A stretch of 64,000 bases of DNA from Anabaena sp. FACHB-1237 (lineage in GTDB: Bacteria; Cyanobacteriota; Cyanobacteriia; Cyanobacteriales; Nostocaceae): the NCBI RefSeq assembly GCF_014696225.1, contig NZ_JACJPV010000005.1, positions 62,001 through 126,000 on the forward strand, read 5' to 3'. Below, piece after piece: positions 43,176-52,529 of the stretch. A program made the position numbers and the translations under genes. Within the stretch, counting starts at the first letter, position 1; every line of letters starts with the position of its first letter. The notes beneath the pieces are model-generated. The model ran no database searches. It was not told the origin of the DNA and was given only the letters and a program-made list of their open reading frames with translations.

Positions 43176-45290
43176 ATGGATAAAACATCCCTTACTTCTA
43201 TTTCACCTTGGACTATTTCTCCGGTTATTAATCTTCAACAACAAGAAATTAGCGAATTTCCTAGCAAAGCTGGTAAGAAGTTAGCCCAAAGAGTTCTGGA
43301 AACCACCAAAGATTTGAAACCAATTATATTACAAGCACCTCCCGGCAGTGGAAAAACTTTTACCGCTAATTTTATTCATAGAAAATCTGGACTAAAAAAC
43401 GGTATTTTTGCGGAAATAGATTGTTCCCAACTACCCAAGGATGATACAGGAAAGATTGGTATTGATAAACTCTTAGGGAATATTCATCAACAGGGGATAA
43501 TTGAAGAGATTCAAGAAGCTACCTTATTAATTGATAACATACATTTGTTAAACGAAGAAGAAAGCGATCGCCTGAAAATATACTTAAAAAGTCAAGAGAG
43601 TACAACGAGTCAAGTACGCTTTATTCTTGCCAGTTCTAAACCTATAATCATACCTGGTTTAGAAGTTCATCAACTCAAACTTTTTCCCCTTTCCCAAAGA
43701 AAAGAAGACATCCCTATTTTTGCTAACTATTTCTTAAAAAAATTCTGTCAAAAACAAAATCGTCCCCCTTTACAACTGAGTCAAGTCTCTTTACGGCGGT
43801 TACTCAGTTATGAATATCCTAACAACCTTTCCGAATTAGAAATCATTATGGAAAGGGCAGTATTAATGACTCCTGCCGACCAAACGATGATTTCTGAACA
43901 AGTATTATGGTCGGTAGAATCCAATAAAAATAGCTTTCGCATTGACTTATTAAACTATATCCCCCCTTTGCGCCGTTTTTTTCTGAGTAACTGGTGGTTA
44001 ACCCCTTTCTGGTGGTTACATATAACAATTTTTATCCCCCTGGTTATTCTCGGTTTTATCGGTTCACCAACACGAGATCAAAGCCTTGTACTGAATATAT
44101 TCTGGGCATGGTGGTGGCCATTATATTTATTGCTGTTTCCCCTAGTGGGAAGACTTTGGTGTGCAGTTTGTCCATTTATGATTATGGGTGAATGGGTCAG
44201 AAATATCTCCCTTTGGATTTATCCGCGTCAATTGCGCCCCTGGCCGAGTAAATGGCTTAATCAATGGGGAGCGTGGTGTGTTTGGGGAGGATTCTTTCTG
44301 ATTTATTTATGGGAAAAACTCTGGGATTTACCTCATTCAGCCTATCTTTCAAGTTGCTTATTACTATTGATTACAAGTGGGGCTGTAATCTTGAGTTTCA
44401 TCTATGAACGTCGTCTGTGGTGTCGTTATTTGTGTCCCATTGGCGGTATGAATGGAATGTTTGCCAAGCTATCTATGATTGAGTTGCGTTCTACCGAGCA
44501 AGTTTGTGCTACTCAGTGTAATACCTTTGCCTGTCAAAAACCAACTCCAGCTACAAAAGTGACATTCGCAGAGGCCTTACCGACGGAAGGACAAGCAAGT
44601 AATGCCTGTCCTCTGTATACTGTACCGGCTAAGTTGTCCAATAACCGCGATTGTGTGTTATGTATGGAATGTCTTAAATCTTGCCCTAATCGTTCTGTAC
44701 AGCTAAATTTGCGCTTTCCCGGTGCTGATTTATTGGAAAATCATCAAGGTTTTCCCGCCGAAGTTGCCTTAATGCTGTTACTGTTAGGGGGAGTGTTTCT
44801 GCACAATTCCCACAGGTTTCTCAGTTGGTTTGGTTTAGGTGATTTGTCAGTAGATTCGCAGCATTTATTAGTAGCTGTACCGGTAGCAATAATTTTGTTA
44901 AGTCTACCTGGGATAGTAACTTATTTAACTCACCATCTGAGTCGGAAAATTGATCCTCAAATGCCCGATTATTTAACGGTTGTTTATGCCTATTTACCAA
45001 TGACATTGATAGGAAATCTAGTATATTATATACCGTCTTTAATCACTGAATCTGGGAGAATTTTCCCAGTTCTTGCCCATAATTTGGGTTATCATAGCTT
45101 AAATTTACCAAGCTTGACATGGAGTGCAGATGTAGCTAATTTTATCCAAGGAGTTATATTGCTTTGTATTCTGCCGTTGAGTATTTTGCTCTTGAGCAAA
45201 ATTACTAACCGTCCTTTTTTCAGCAATTTGCCACATCTTGGTTCACTTATGGGGTTTGTTGCTGTGTTTTTTGCTATGATGATATTTTAG
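43176..45290 (+). CDS. AAA+ ATPase fused to a membrane polyferredoxin
   Basis: 704 aa from the ATG at 43176. Residues about 20-270 are an AAA+ module of the NtrC/sigma-54-activator type. Walker A is APPGSGKTF, Walker B is TLLIDNI, and FANYFLKKFC and the NLSELEIIMERAV lid follow. The GAFTGA loop that contacts sigma-54 is absent (LLGNIHQQGIIEE stands in its place), as is a DNA-binding domain; cyanobacteria lack sigma-54. Residues about 280-700 are a NapH/NosR-like membrane part with CAVCPFM and CRYLCPIGG, two 4Fe-4S clusters (CVLCMECLKSCP and upstream Cys residues) and about eight membrane helices. An ATP-driven or ATP-sensing redox role at the membrane is my inference. Confidence 0.88.
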   Translation: MDKTSLTSISPWTISPVINLQQQEISEFPSKAGKKLAQRVLETTKDLKPIILQAPPGSGKTFTANFIHRKSGLKNGIFAEIDCSQLPKDDTGKIGIDKLLGNIHQQGIIEEIQEATLLIDNIHLLNEEESDRLKIYLKSQESTTSQVRFILASSKPIIIPGLEVHQLKLFPLSQRKEDIPIFANYFLKKFCQKQNRPPLQLSQVSLRRLLSYEYPNNLSELEIIMERAVLMTPADQTMISEQVLWSVESNKNSFRIDLLNYIPPLRRFFLSNWWLTPFWWLHITIFIPLVILGFIGSPTRDQSLVLNIFWAWWWPLYLLLFPLVGRLWCAVCPFMIMGEWVRNISLWIYPRQLRPWPSKWLNQWGAWCVWGGFFLIYLWEKLWDLPHSAYLSSCLLLLITSGAVILSFIYERRLWCRYLCPIGGMNGMFAKLSMIELRSTEQVCATQCNTFACQKPTPATKVTFAEALPTEGQASNACPLYTVPAKLSNNRDCVLCMECLKSCPNRSVQLNLRFPGADLLENHQGFPAEVALMLLLLGGVFLHNSHRFLSWFGLGDLSVDSQHLLVAVPVAIILLSLPGIVTYLTHHLSRKIDPQMPDYLTVVYAYLPMTLIGNLVYYIPSLITESGRIFPVLAHNLGYHSLNLPSLTWSADVANFIQGVILLCILPLSILLLSKITNRPFFSNLPHLGSLMGFVAVFFAMMIF

Positions 45291-45426
45291 CCCACATTCC
45301 GCAGTCTAGTACGTGGGATAACATGGTATAAATCAGTTCCTTTAATAATTTATTTCTTCATTATTATCCTACCTAGATCCCCGACTTCTTTGAAAATTCG
45401 CGAATCTGAATCAATTAATTATCACC

Positions 45427-45461
45427 AAGTCCTGATAAAATTACTCAGGGCTTGTTTTTTT
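45427..45461 (+). terminator. Intrinsic terminator or attenuator before the DUF1636-cobK operon
   Basis: AAGTCCTGA-TAAAATTAC-TCAGGGCTT, then GTTTTTTTAT. The T-run ends about 12 bp before the DUF1636 start codon. It may end the upstream gene's transcript, but so close to the next start it could also act as a leader attenuator. An imperfect hairpin-family relative lies at 45373-45406. Confidence 0.65.
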
Positions 45462-45473
45462 ATAAGGTAAAAA

Positions 45474-45875
45474 ATGTCTAACAACACTACTAACCACAAT
45501 TTATTAATTTGTAAAACCTGCGCTAGTGTGTGGCAAGATGGAAAACGTATAGGTGAAAGCGGGGGGGAAAAATTATGGCAAAAATTACAACAACTTGCTG
45601 AAAACTGGGACTTATATCACAACTTCCCTATTCAAGCTGTGGAATGTATGAGCGCCTGTAACCGCTCTTGTGTAATTGCGTTTATCGCTGAAAATAAAAT
45701 TACATATCTTTTTGGTGATTTATCAGTTGAAAATAGCCCAGAGGAAATATTACAATGTGCTAGTAAATATTATCATCACCCTGATGGTTTTTTACCTTGG
45801 GCTGAAAGACCAGAAAGTTTAAAAAATGGGATTTTAGCGAAAATACCTCCCATTAAAGGTACTAAAAAATTATGA
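45474..45875 (+). CDS. DUF1636 metal-binding protein
   Basis: 133 aa. LLICKTCASVW at the N terminus and ECMSACNRSCVIAF in the middle supply four or five cysteines in the pattern of a thioredoxin-fold 2Fe-2S or metal-binding protein of the DUF1636 family. Members are often encoded near cobalamin or metal-transport genes. The stop overlaps the next start (ATGA), and cobK follows two genes on, in line with a role in cobalt or corrin metabolism. Confidence 0.85.
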   Translation: MSNNTTNHNLLICKTCASVWQDGKRIGESGGEKLWQKLQQLAENWDLYHNFPIQAVECMSACNRSCVIAFIAENKITYLFGDLSVENSPEEILQCASKYYHHPDGFLPWAERPESLKNGILAKIPPIKGTKKL

Positions 45876-46474
45876 ATAAACAACAAAAACTTGCTCGTGA
45901 TCTGCAAAAAAGAACATTAGAAAAACAACAAGAAGAAAAATTAATGGAGGATGTTCGTCTCCTATTAACTAATTTATTCCAAAGAGAAGAAATAACTATA
46001 AAATTAATTTTGGGTTGTCTTTATGATGTGGCTACAACTAATTTAGTTAATCAAAAGTTGCACTATGGTATTAGGAATAATCTCCTGAAAAATACTACAA
46101 AAATTTCCAAACCTATATTAAAAATCATAGCTTGGCAATGGTTTATAGCCAACTGTCCTCAGTTAGTTACTAATTGGTTAAGAAGCAAGGTAGAATTTGC
46201 CAGAACTGATATTACAAATGCTGAATTATTATTAGATAATCTTGCCATATCTGTACCTGAACTTCCAGAATATCAACCTTCAGATCATAAAATTAAACGT
46301 TTAAGTTTTCAAGTTAAGTTATTAATTGGTTTATTATTGGGTACTATAACTATGTTTAGTGGTGGTTTAGTGTGGTTGAGCTATTCTTTAGATAAAGCCC
46401 ATTCAGCTAATGTGGAACAATTAGAAAATCAATTAAGAACTCTTCAATCTCAACTTAATCAATCAGTAAAATAA
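45872..46474 (+). CDS. Unknown protein with C-terminal membrane anchor
   Basis: 200 aa. A charged helical N terminus (MNKQQKLARDLQKRTLEKQQ) is followed by a mainly helical region, then one membrane helix (LLIGLLLGTITMFSGGLVWLSY, about residues 151-172) and a short coiled coil (VEQLENQLRTLQSQL). No enzymatic motif. It overlaps the DUF1636 stop by 4 bp and ends 13 bp before cobK, so it is part of the operon. Confidence 0.7.
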   Translation: MNKQQKLARDLQKRTLEKQQEEKLMEDVRLLLTNLFQREEITIKLILGCLYDVATTNLVNQKLHYGIRNNLLKNTTKISKPILKIIAWQWFIANCPQLVTNWLRSKVEFARTDITNAELLLDNLAISVPELPEYQPSDHKIKRLSFQVKLLIGLLLGTITMFSGGLVWLSYSLDKAHSANVEQLENQLRTLQSQLNQSVK

Positions 46475-46487
46475 ATGTGAAATATCA

Positions 46488-47258
46488 ATGATAAAAATTT
46501 TAATTTTAGGGGGAACAAGTGATGCAAAGGAATTAGCTAATCAACTTGCTAATATGCCTAAAATTGCTGATAAAACTCAAGTTTTCAGTTCTTTAGCAGG
46601 TCGCACTCGCGCACCTTTTTCTCCCATTGGTAATGTCAGAATTGGAGGTTTTGGAGGTGTAGATGGTTTAGTTAATTATCTTGAAGAAATGCAGATAAAT
46701 ATATTAGTTGATGCTACCCATCCTTTCGCTAGTCAAATTTCTGAAAATGCAGCTACAGCAGCAAAAATAGTTAATATTCCCCATTTAATGTTAGTACGGT
46801 CTGCATGGATAAAATTACCAGATGATCAATGGCTGGAAGTGGAAAATAATATAGCAGCAGCTAAAGTTTTAGCAAGTGAGAAAAATGATATTCACAGGGT
46901 ATTTTTAACTATTGGTAGACAGGAAATTTCTACTTTTGCACATTTACAAAACATCTGGTTTTTAATGAGAATGATCGATCTTCCTGATGTTAATAGTGTC
47001 ATACCATTAGGGAAGATTTTATGCGATCGCGGTCCGTTTTCGCTGGAAGATGAAAAACAAATTTTAACTGAATATAAGATAGATACTATTGTGAGTAAAA
47101 ACAGTGGAGGTAATGCCACTTATGCTAAAATTATTGCCGCTAGAGAATTAGGTTTAAAAGTGATTATGGTACAACGTCCTATTTTGCCTTCTGGGGAACA
47201 AGTTCCCGATGTGGAAACAGCTTTACAGTGGTTATTAAATATGATAATTGAGGATTAA
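46488..47258 (+). CDS. cobK: Precorrin-6A (cobalt-precorrin-6A) reductase
   Basis: 256 aa, the normal length. Reduces the macrocycle of precorrin-6A with NADPH during vitamin B12 synthesis. Motifs: ILILGGTSDAKELA at the N terminus, IRIGGFGG-type NVRIGGFGGVDGL, VDATHPFASQISENA, FLTIGRQEI and ILCDRGPFSLEDE, VSKNSGG near the end. Third gene of the four-gene operon; no other B12 genes are in the window. Confidence 0.94.
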   Translation: MIKILILGGTSDAKELANQLANMPKIADKTQVFSSLAGRTRAPFSPIGNVRIGGFGGVDGLVNYLEEMQINILVDATHPFASQISENAATAAKIVNIPHLMLVRSAWIKLPDDQWLEVENNIAAAKVLASEKNDIHRVFLTIGRQEISTFAHLQNIWFLMRMIDLPDVNSVIPLGKILCDRGPFSLEDEKQILTEYKIDTIVSKNSGGNATYAKIIAARELGLKVIMVQRPILPSGEQVPDVETALQWLLNMIIED

Positions 47259-47260
47259 CT

Positions 47261-47857
47261 ATGTCTTACAGTGAATTTAGTTTAGCAAAAATCAAAAAAA
47301 TATTTAACCTAACTACCTCAGAAAAACCTGATTTATTTGCTAATATTCCTGAAATTAACTGTAGTGGTTATCTACAGGAAACCCTACATTATAATGTTCC
47401 TTTAGCCTTAGCTAGTAATAGTGAAAAAGCACGATCTGAAATGATTATTGCTCCAATTTTAATAGAACTGAGAAAACATTTACAAGCAAAAATCAGCTTA
47501 TTTTCTGGTGTTGACTTTAATGTTAATCCAGAATTAGGATTAAATGGGTATTGTGATTTTATTATTAGTAGTGTTGTAGAACAATTATTTATTAGCGCAC
47601 CTGTGATGATGTTAGTAGAAGCTAAAAATGAAAATATCACAGGAGGAATTGGACAATGTATTGCAGAAATGATAGCAGCCCAAATATTTAATGAACAAGA
47701 AAATAACTCTATTTCTAGTATTTACGGTGCTGTTACTTCAGGTACAAACTGGCGTTTTTTACGGTTAACTGATCAATTAGTAGAAATTGATTTAAGCGAA
47801 TATTATTTAACCAATATTAATAAAATATTTGGTATTCTTGTCCACAGTATTCAGTGA
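47261..47857 (+). CDS. PD-(D/E)XK nuclease-like protein
   Basis: 198 aa, starting 2 bp after the cobK stop region and so in the same operon. GYCDFIISS and MMLVEAKNENITGGIGQCIAEM give the Asp...Glu-x-Lys arrangement of PD-(D/E)XK enzymes, followed by the conserved Gln and a long helix. Standalone proteins of this type are common in cyanobacteria and have no established function; many belong to restriction-like or repair families. The link to cobK may be only positional. Confidence 0.65.
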   Translation: MSYSEFSLAKIKKIFNLTTSEKPDLFANIPEINCSGYLQETLHYNVPLALASNSEKARSEMIIAPILIELRKHLQAKISLFSGVDFNVNPELGLNGYCDFIISSVVEQLFISAPVMMLVEAKNENITGGIGQCIAEMIAAQIFNEQENNSISSIYGAVTSGTNWRFLRLTDQLVEIDLSEYYLTNINKIFGILVHSIQ

Positions 47858-47890
47858 AAATTTTGATAAGTAGTCATATACCTACAAGTC

Positions 47891-47923
47891 AGATCCTCCA
47901 CTTCCCTAAGAAGTTTGGGATCT
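47891..47923. terminator. Hairpin-family terminator after the cobK operon
   Basis: AGATCCTCCACTTC and GAAGTTTGGGATCT pair with mismatches, followed by TGTTGTTT. Confidence 0.55.
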
Positions 47924-47936
47924 TGTTGTTTATATA

Positions 47937-48044
47937 TACAGCACATTCCATCTACATGAGGTGCACTATAAACACAGCAAGATGCCTGTGTTACAAGGGT
48001 TTTATGATTAACATCTGTACCTCATAATAACCGAAACTGCTGTA
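47937..48044 (-). repeat. MITE-like repeat R2, inverted copy
   Basis: TACAGCACATTCCATCTACA at the left and GAAACTGCTGTAA at the right; the reverse complement aligns with 18765-18873 nearly throughout. The stretch 48045-48170 holds nothing I recognise. Confidence 0.85.
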
Positions 48045-48170
48045 ATTAGGTTACATTAGCTGAAAATGGTAAGCACCCTAGGACGATCAAAGTTACAGCT
48101 TGCGTGTTATGATTGTACCTCACTCGGATGAAGTATCCTGTATTATCTGCTAAATCTTAACCCTAATTAA

Positions 48171-48269
48171 GCTAATGTGCAGCACTCACTGTATAATTAA
48201 AAAACCTGAAGTTACAGTAGCACAAGCATCTTGCTTGTATTAATTATTCAAGTTAAAGGCACAACAGCT
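48171..48269 (+). repeat. Dispersed repeat R3, complete copy
   Basis: Matches 1751-1849 base for base as far as I can read, although they are 46 kb apart, so one copy is recent or gene conversion has occurred. It begins directly after the truncated CHAT-domain gene. Confidence 0.88.
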
Positions 48270-48275
48270 GAAAAC

Positions 48276-51167
48276 CTAATGACTCAAAACATCCTCAGTA
48301 ATGCCAAACATTTCACCAACAATATCCAAGGGTAATTCAGCAGATTTAAAACCGGAATAACCATTATTGACACCATTATTTCCATAATTTTCTGAAGCAA
48401 TTCCTAACTGTACAGTGGGAAGATAAACGATTTTGTAATTTGGGATATTTAAACTAAAACCCGATATATTAGGCAAGTTAAATAAACTATGTAATGGTAA
48501 TTTGTACAAGTCACGATGGGGAACTAAAATTATCGTTTCTATACCTTCAAATTCTTGAAGAATTGTAGAAATATTCAAGATTTTTTGTAACTTCAACAAT
48601 TTAGTTTCCATAGCTAATTGTTGTGACTGTTTACCATTAAATATTTGCAGTTCTAAACTTGGTTGTGAGTTTTGCCAATCTGCAAACCAATTTTCAAATT
48701 CTAATAACCTCCACGCAGCTTCAGGAATTGCTTCACTATCTTTAATGGGAGTAAATAGTAAAATGGGAGATGGTGCTTGATCCTTAATAATAAATGTCTG
48801 TAAGGATGCTGGACTAAAATGCCAGTAAATAATCGCAGTTGTGGGATTTAATAATCTTTGTATTTGACTATATTCAGCAGATTTAACTTCATGATAATCA
48901 TGAGAGGTTAACCATTGCAAACATTGATTTTTACCCTTTTCTGCTAATTCCCATGCTTCTACTAAATCACCATTATTAACTGCAATATCTACTCCTAATT
49001 GTTGCAAGCCTATAAATTTTAAAGCTAGTTGTTTTTTGTTTTCATCACTACGATAGGATTGACTTAACAACTCTTTCAATAATTGCATTCCCCAGGATTG
49101 TAATTGTTTCCCAGTGGCATTTTCTCTTAAATTAACTAATACTTTAGTTAGTGATTGTAAAATTTCTAAATGCGATTCAGGAAAATCTTCAGGAGTGAGT
49201 GTTGATAGTGCTATTTGATAATTAGAAATAGCTTGATGCCAATAATCACGATGTGTAAATTCTTTTTTACCTTGTTCATAATATGTATTACCAATCGCTA
49301 TATACAATCTTCCCCAACCTTCGGGATGGGTATCTGGCCGCAGATGTTTTAACCCTTCTTGATAACTTGCTAATTTGCCCTCATAACCACCTAAATTTAA
49401 TGCAGGATTGGATACCGCAAAAGGACTGACTACACTTAAACTTTCATTTTCTCCTAAACTTGCTGCTGCTGCGCCACGTCCTAACCATGCTTCCCAAGAA
49501 TCTAATTTAATTTGTAAAGCACTATCATAACAAGCAATAGATTGAGGAAAACGTTTTAAATGAAATAGTCCTAACGCCTTATTATACCAAGCAGGATGAA
49601 AGTCTGGTTTAATAGTAATGGCTTGTTGATAAGAACCTATGGCTTCTTCTCCCATTCCCAGATTTTCTAATGCTACACCACGATTATACCAAGCTAAATA
49701 TAACTCAGGCTGAATAGCTAAAGCCCGATCCCAAGAAGCGATCGCTTCTGACCACTGTTTTAAATTAAATAATACTACTCCCCGATCAATCCATACCTCA
49801 TAATAATCAGGTTTAATGCTAATAGCTTTATCATAACTGCTAATAGCTTCTGCGTATTGTTCACTTACAGCTAAGGCTACACCGCGATAATACCAAATTT
49901 CCGGATCTTCTCCGTTAAGACTCAAAGCCTGATCATAGCTAATAATCGCCTCCGAGACTAAACCCAACTTTAGTAAAGCTAACCCCTTACTAGCCCAAGC
50001 AGGTTGATAATCTGATTTAATAATAATTGCCTTTTCAAAAGAAATAACTGCCCCATTAAAGTCTCCTAATTCTCCTAAAATACCGCCACGATTATACCAA
50101 GCCTTATACAAATCTGGTTTCAATTCCAGAGCTTTATCATAAGCTGCGATCGCCTCTGGCAACCTTTGTAAATAAAATAGTATTAATCCTTGATTATACC
50201 AATATTTATATGCTTGATCATCTAACTTAATTGCTGCTGTATATAAAGCCAAAGCAGCCAATAAATTTCCCGCCTTAGTTTCCTCTAAACCTTGATGAAA
50301 TAAAATTTCTGCTTGATTAACCTCATTAAAAACCACAATCTCCGACTTATGTTTATTAGTATCCCTAACCCCTAAATTAGAAGCCAACTGTTGTACTAAA
50401 CTCGTGGTTTGTTCCAACCTAACGGACAACTCATCCAGAGCTTCAGCTATTTGTGGTTCTACAATAGCCAAACAATCATGATGTGATAAAGCATGATCTT
50501 GTTTATCCTGGGATAGATAATGATCTACTGTTGCTTCAGAGAAAGACTGATCATTAGCTACATTCTCATCATGGATGTAAACATCAGCATCAGAATTATG
50601 GAATACCCCCTCAAACACCTTTCTTTCTTCAGGAGGTTGAGTCAAAGATGCTGGACTCATAAATTCCCAGATCACTTTATCCGAATCCGAGTCATCAAGT
50701 AAATGCTCAGTAATAGAAGGTTCCGAAGTGACAACCTGACGAGAGTTTTGTTGATATTGTTGAGCTATATTACGCTGAGTGAGGCGAATACCAATATCAT
50801 AAGCAGCATCACCCACTGCACCAATATTTAACTCACCTAATTCGATCAGGCGTTTAGCTAATTGAGTATTAGGTGCAGGAGAAAGTAATAATTTATCTCG
50901 AAACCCTGACAACCAGTCCAACCAACGCTCCACAGTAATGCGTGGTTCCATGCGTTGTAAATATTTTAAAGCCCATTGTTGCCCGCGTGCTTGATGCACT
51001 CCCTCAAGTAATTGAGTAAACAAAAACTCTAGATCGGAGCTACTGAGTTCTGGTAATGTATCAACCATATCACTTGGATTAGACTGGTGAGGATTCATCC
51101 AGTGTCGGACAAAGGTGTAAGTGAGAACCTTGTTAAACAAATGCAAAAGCCACCTGAACATATGCAA
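48276..51167 (-). CDS. TPR protein with truncated CHAT domain
   Basis: 963 aa. N-terminal amphipathic segment (residues 1-25), then an N-terminal domain shared with the next gene upstream (LEFLFTQLLEGVHQARGQQW...LIELGELNIGAVGDAAYDIG, about residues 45-135). A charged linker and about eight TPR repeats (about residues 275-560, e.g. AWYNRGVALENLGMGEEAIGSYQQAI) follow. The last 200 residues are the first half of a CHAT caspase-like protease domain (IETIILVPHRDLYKLPLHSLF, YKIVYLPTVQL), but it stops at GEMFGITEDVLSH. The catalytic His and Cys segments are missing. Seven bases downstream lies an R3 repeat. The scaffold may still work; proteolysis cannot. Confidence 0.85.
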   Translation of the reverse strand: MHMFRWLLHLFNKVLTYTFVRHWMNPHQSNPSDMVDTLPELSSSDLEFLFTQLLEGVHQARGQQWALKYLQRMEPRITVERWLDWLSGFRDKLLLSPAPNTQLAKRLIELGELNIGAVGDAAYDIGIRLTQRNIAQQYQQNSRQVVTSEPSITEHLLDDSDSDKVIWEFMSPASLTQPPEERKVFEGVFHNSDADVYIHDENVANDQSFSEATVDHYLSQDKQDHALSHHDCLAIVEPQIAEALDELSVRLEQTTSLVQQLASNLGVRDTNKHKSEIVVFNEVNQAEILFHQGLEETKAGNLLAALALYTAAIKLDDQAYKYWYNQGLILFYLQRLPEAIAAYDKALELKPDLYKAWYNRGGILGELGDFNGAVISFEKAIIIKSDYQPAWASKGLALLKLGLVSEAIISYDQALSLNGEDPEIWYYRGVALAVSEQYAEAISSYDKAISIKPDYYEVWIDRGVVLFNLKQWSEAIASWDRALAIQPELYLAWYNRGVALENLGMGEEAIGSYQQAITIKPDFHPAWYNKALGLFHLKRFPQSIACYDSALQIKLDSWEAWLGRGAAAASLGENESLSVVSPFAVSNPALNLGGYEGKLASYQEGLKHLRPDTHPEGWGRLYIAIGNTYYEQGKKEFTHRDYWHQAISNYQIALSTLTPEDFPESHLEILQSLTKVLVNLRENATGKQLQSWGMQLLKELLSQSYRSDENKKQLALKFIGLQQLGVDIAVNNGDLVEAWELAEKGKNQCLQWLTSHDYHEVKSAEYSQIQRLLNPTTAIIYWHFSPASLQTFIIKDQAPSPILLFTPIKDSEAIPEAAWRLLEFENWFADWQNSQPSLELQIFNGKQSQQLAMETKLLKLQKILNISTILQEFEGIETIILVPHRDLYKLPLHSLFNLPNISGFSLNIPNYKIVYLPTVQLGIASENYGNNGVNNGYSGFKSAELPLDIVGEMFGITEDVLSH

Positions 51168-51434
51168 GCAAAATAATTGGATTTTATTTATCCTAGATTG
51201 TAACCATTATTGTGTCAAAAAGATCATTAATTTCATTAATTACTGAAATAGATGATCAAAATCAAACTTGTACAACTTCTAGCGAGAGTAGGTAAATTAT
51301 TCAGTCAATTATTGAGTAAATTTACTTGATCCGCAAGAATAGATTTTTTCTTACCTGTATTAGTAAGTGTACAACTTAAATCATTGCTAAATGATCGTGA
51401 CATCGAATTTATTTTAGTCCTAGCCAAAAAGTAG

Positions 51435-52082
51435 CTATGAAAGTTCACTTTGACTGACAAGGGTGGCGATAATTTCCTCTGGATTATCTGATTGTATCCC
51501 TAATTGCTGGGCAACCTGACGACGCAAGTTTTCATCTTGTTCTAGCATAATCAAAAAATCATCGAGACTTACCGCTTGATATTCTTCTGGAGGAAGATCC
51601 TCATGATCGAGGTTAGCAGTATGGGACATAGCATCGGGTCCATCATATTCAAATATAGGCTGTGCCGATGTCCGCGTTAATACTTTCATTCCTAACTGAT
51701 AAGCTAAATTACCAAATTCACCCACACCTAATTCACCTAATCTTACTAACCTAGATGCTAACTCATTATGGGATTGAGAAGAAGCTAATAATCTTTCTCC
51801 AAAGCGGTTTAACCATTCTAACCATTGTTCTTGAGTAACACGGTGTTCCAGATTTTTGAGCCATTTTTCTACCCAAGATGCTTGTTTACCTTGATATACA
51901 CCTTCTAACAGTTCTGTAAATAGAAATTCTAAGTCTGTATCAGTAAGAGGATGTGCGGATGGTTTAGCAACGTTAGTCTGTTTATAAGCATTTCTTGTAG
52001 AAACAATAAGTCGTTTATTTTTAAATAAACCCTGAAATAATCTTTTAAACCACTGAATTAAACGCTTAATCATGTGCTTCAC
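51435..52082 (-). CDS. Paralogue of the TPR/CHAT protein's N-terminal domain
   Basis: 215 aa. It opens with a basic amphipathic stretch (MIKRLIQWFKRLFQGLFKNK), like its neighbour, then the same domain (LEFLFTELLEGVYQGKQASW...LVRLGELGVGEFGNLAYQLG). A distinct C-terminal piece follows (SLDDFLIMLEQDENLRRQVAQQLGI). It lies 267 bp upstream of the TPR/CHAT gene on the same strand. The shared domain suggests that the two proteins meet or bind the same partner or membrane. I know of no described function. Confidence 0.7.
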   Translation of the reverse strand: MKHMIKRLIQWFKRLFQGLFKNKRLIVSTRNAYKQTNVAKPSAHPLTDTDLEFLFTELLEGVYQGKQASWVEKWLKNLEHRVTQEQWLEWLNRFGERLLASSQSHNELASRLVRLGELGVGEFGNLAYQLGMKVLTRTSAQPIFEYDGPDAMSHTANLDHEDLPPEEYQAVSLDDFLIMLEQDENLRRQVAQQLGIQSDNPEEIIATLVSQSELS

Positions 52083-52114
52083 TATGAAAATTTTTTGCTG
52101 TGATTATTTAACCA

Positions 52115-52236
52115 GGACTTACGCAACTGGCACATTGGTAGGGTGCGTCAGATATCAACAATTTGGTTATTTACATAATTTATACTGTCTGACGCACCCT
52201 GCAACAGATTTTTTAGTGTGACACTTGCGTAAGTCC
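52115..52236 (+). repeat. MITE-like repeat R1, complete short form
   Basis: A 122-bp element. Terminal inverted repeats GGACTTACGCAA/TTGCGTAAGTCC, inner inverted pair GGGTGCGTCAGA/TCTGACGCACCC. It encodes nothing. Flanking target-site duplication is not evident. This is the best reference copy of the family. The rest of 52083-52529 has no other visible feature. Confidence 0.92.
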
Positions 52237-52529
52237 TACTAACATTGTACAGGAGTCACCGAGTCAGTGGAGTCTAAAGCGCAAAACTCCGCACTTCCCA
52301 TCCCCCATCCATTAATTCCTGTTTTTTCCAGAAAATTTTGCCATTTAGTAGTACAGTTTTATTACTAAAACGAATATTGTACGATGGTACTTGCTTAATT
52401 TCTGACAATTGAACCTGACAATTCAAAATCTTTGTAACCCACAACCCATAACTAGTAAAATATTACCTCTGCAATTTTCTTGGCAATCTTTAATTTTTAT
52501 TCTCTTTATTTTTAATTTGTATTAATTCT

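Noticed and set aside
45291..45473. Cobalamin riboswitch ahead of the cobK operon
   Set aside because: The spacer is too short for the aptamer and lacks the B12-box; only a terminator-like hairpin and a hairpin-family relative are seen.
48045..48170. Remainder of the CHAT domain downstream of the truncated gene
   Set aside because: No frame in this stretch gives CHAT-like residues; it appears to be unrelated spacer.
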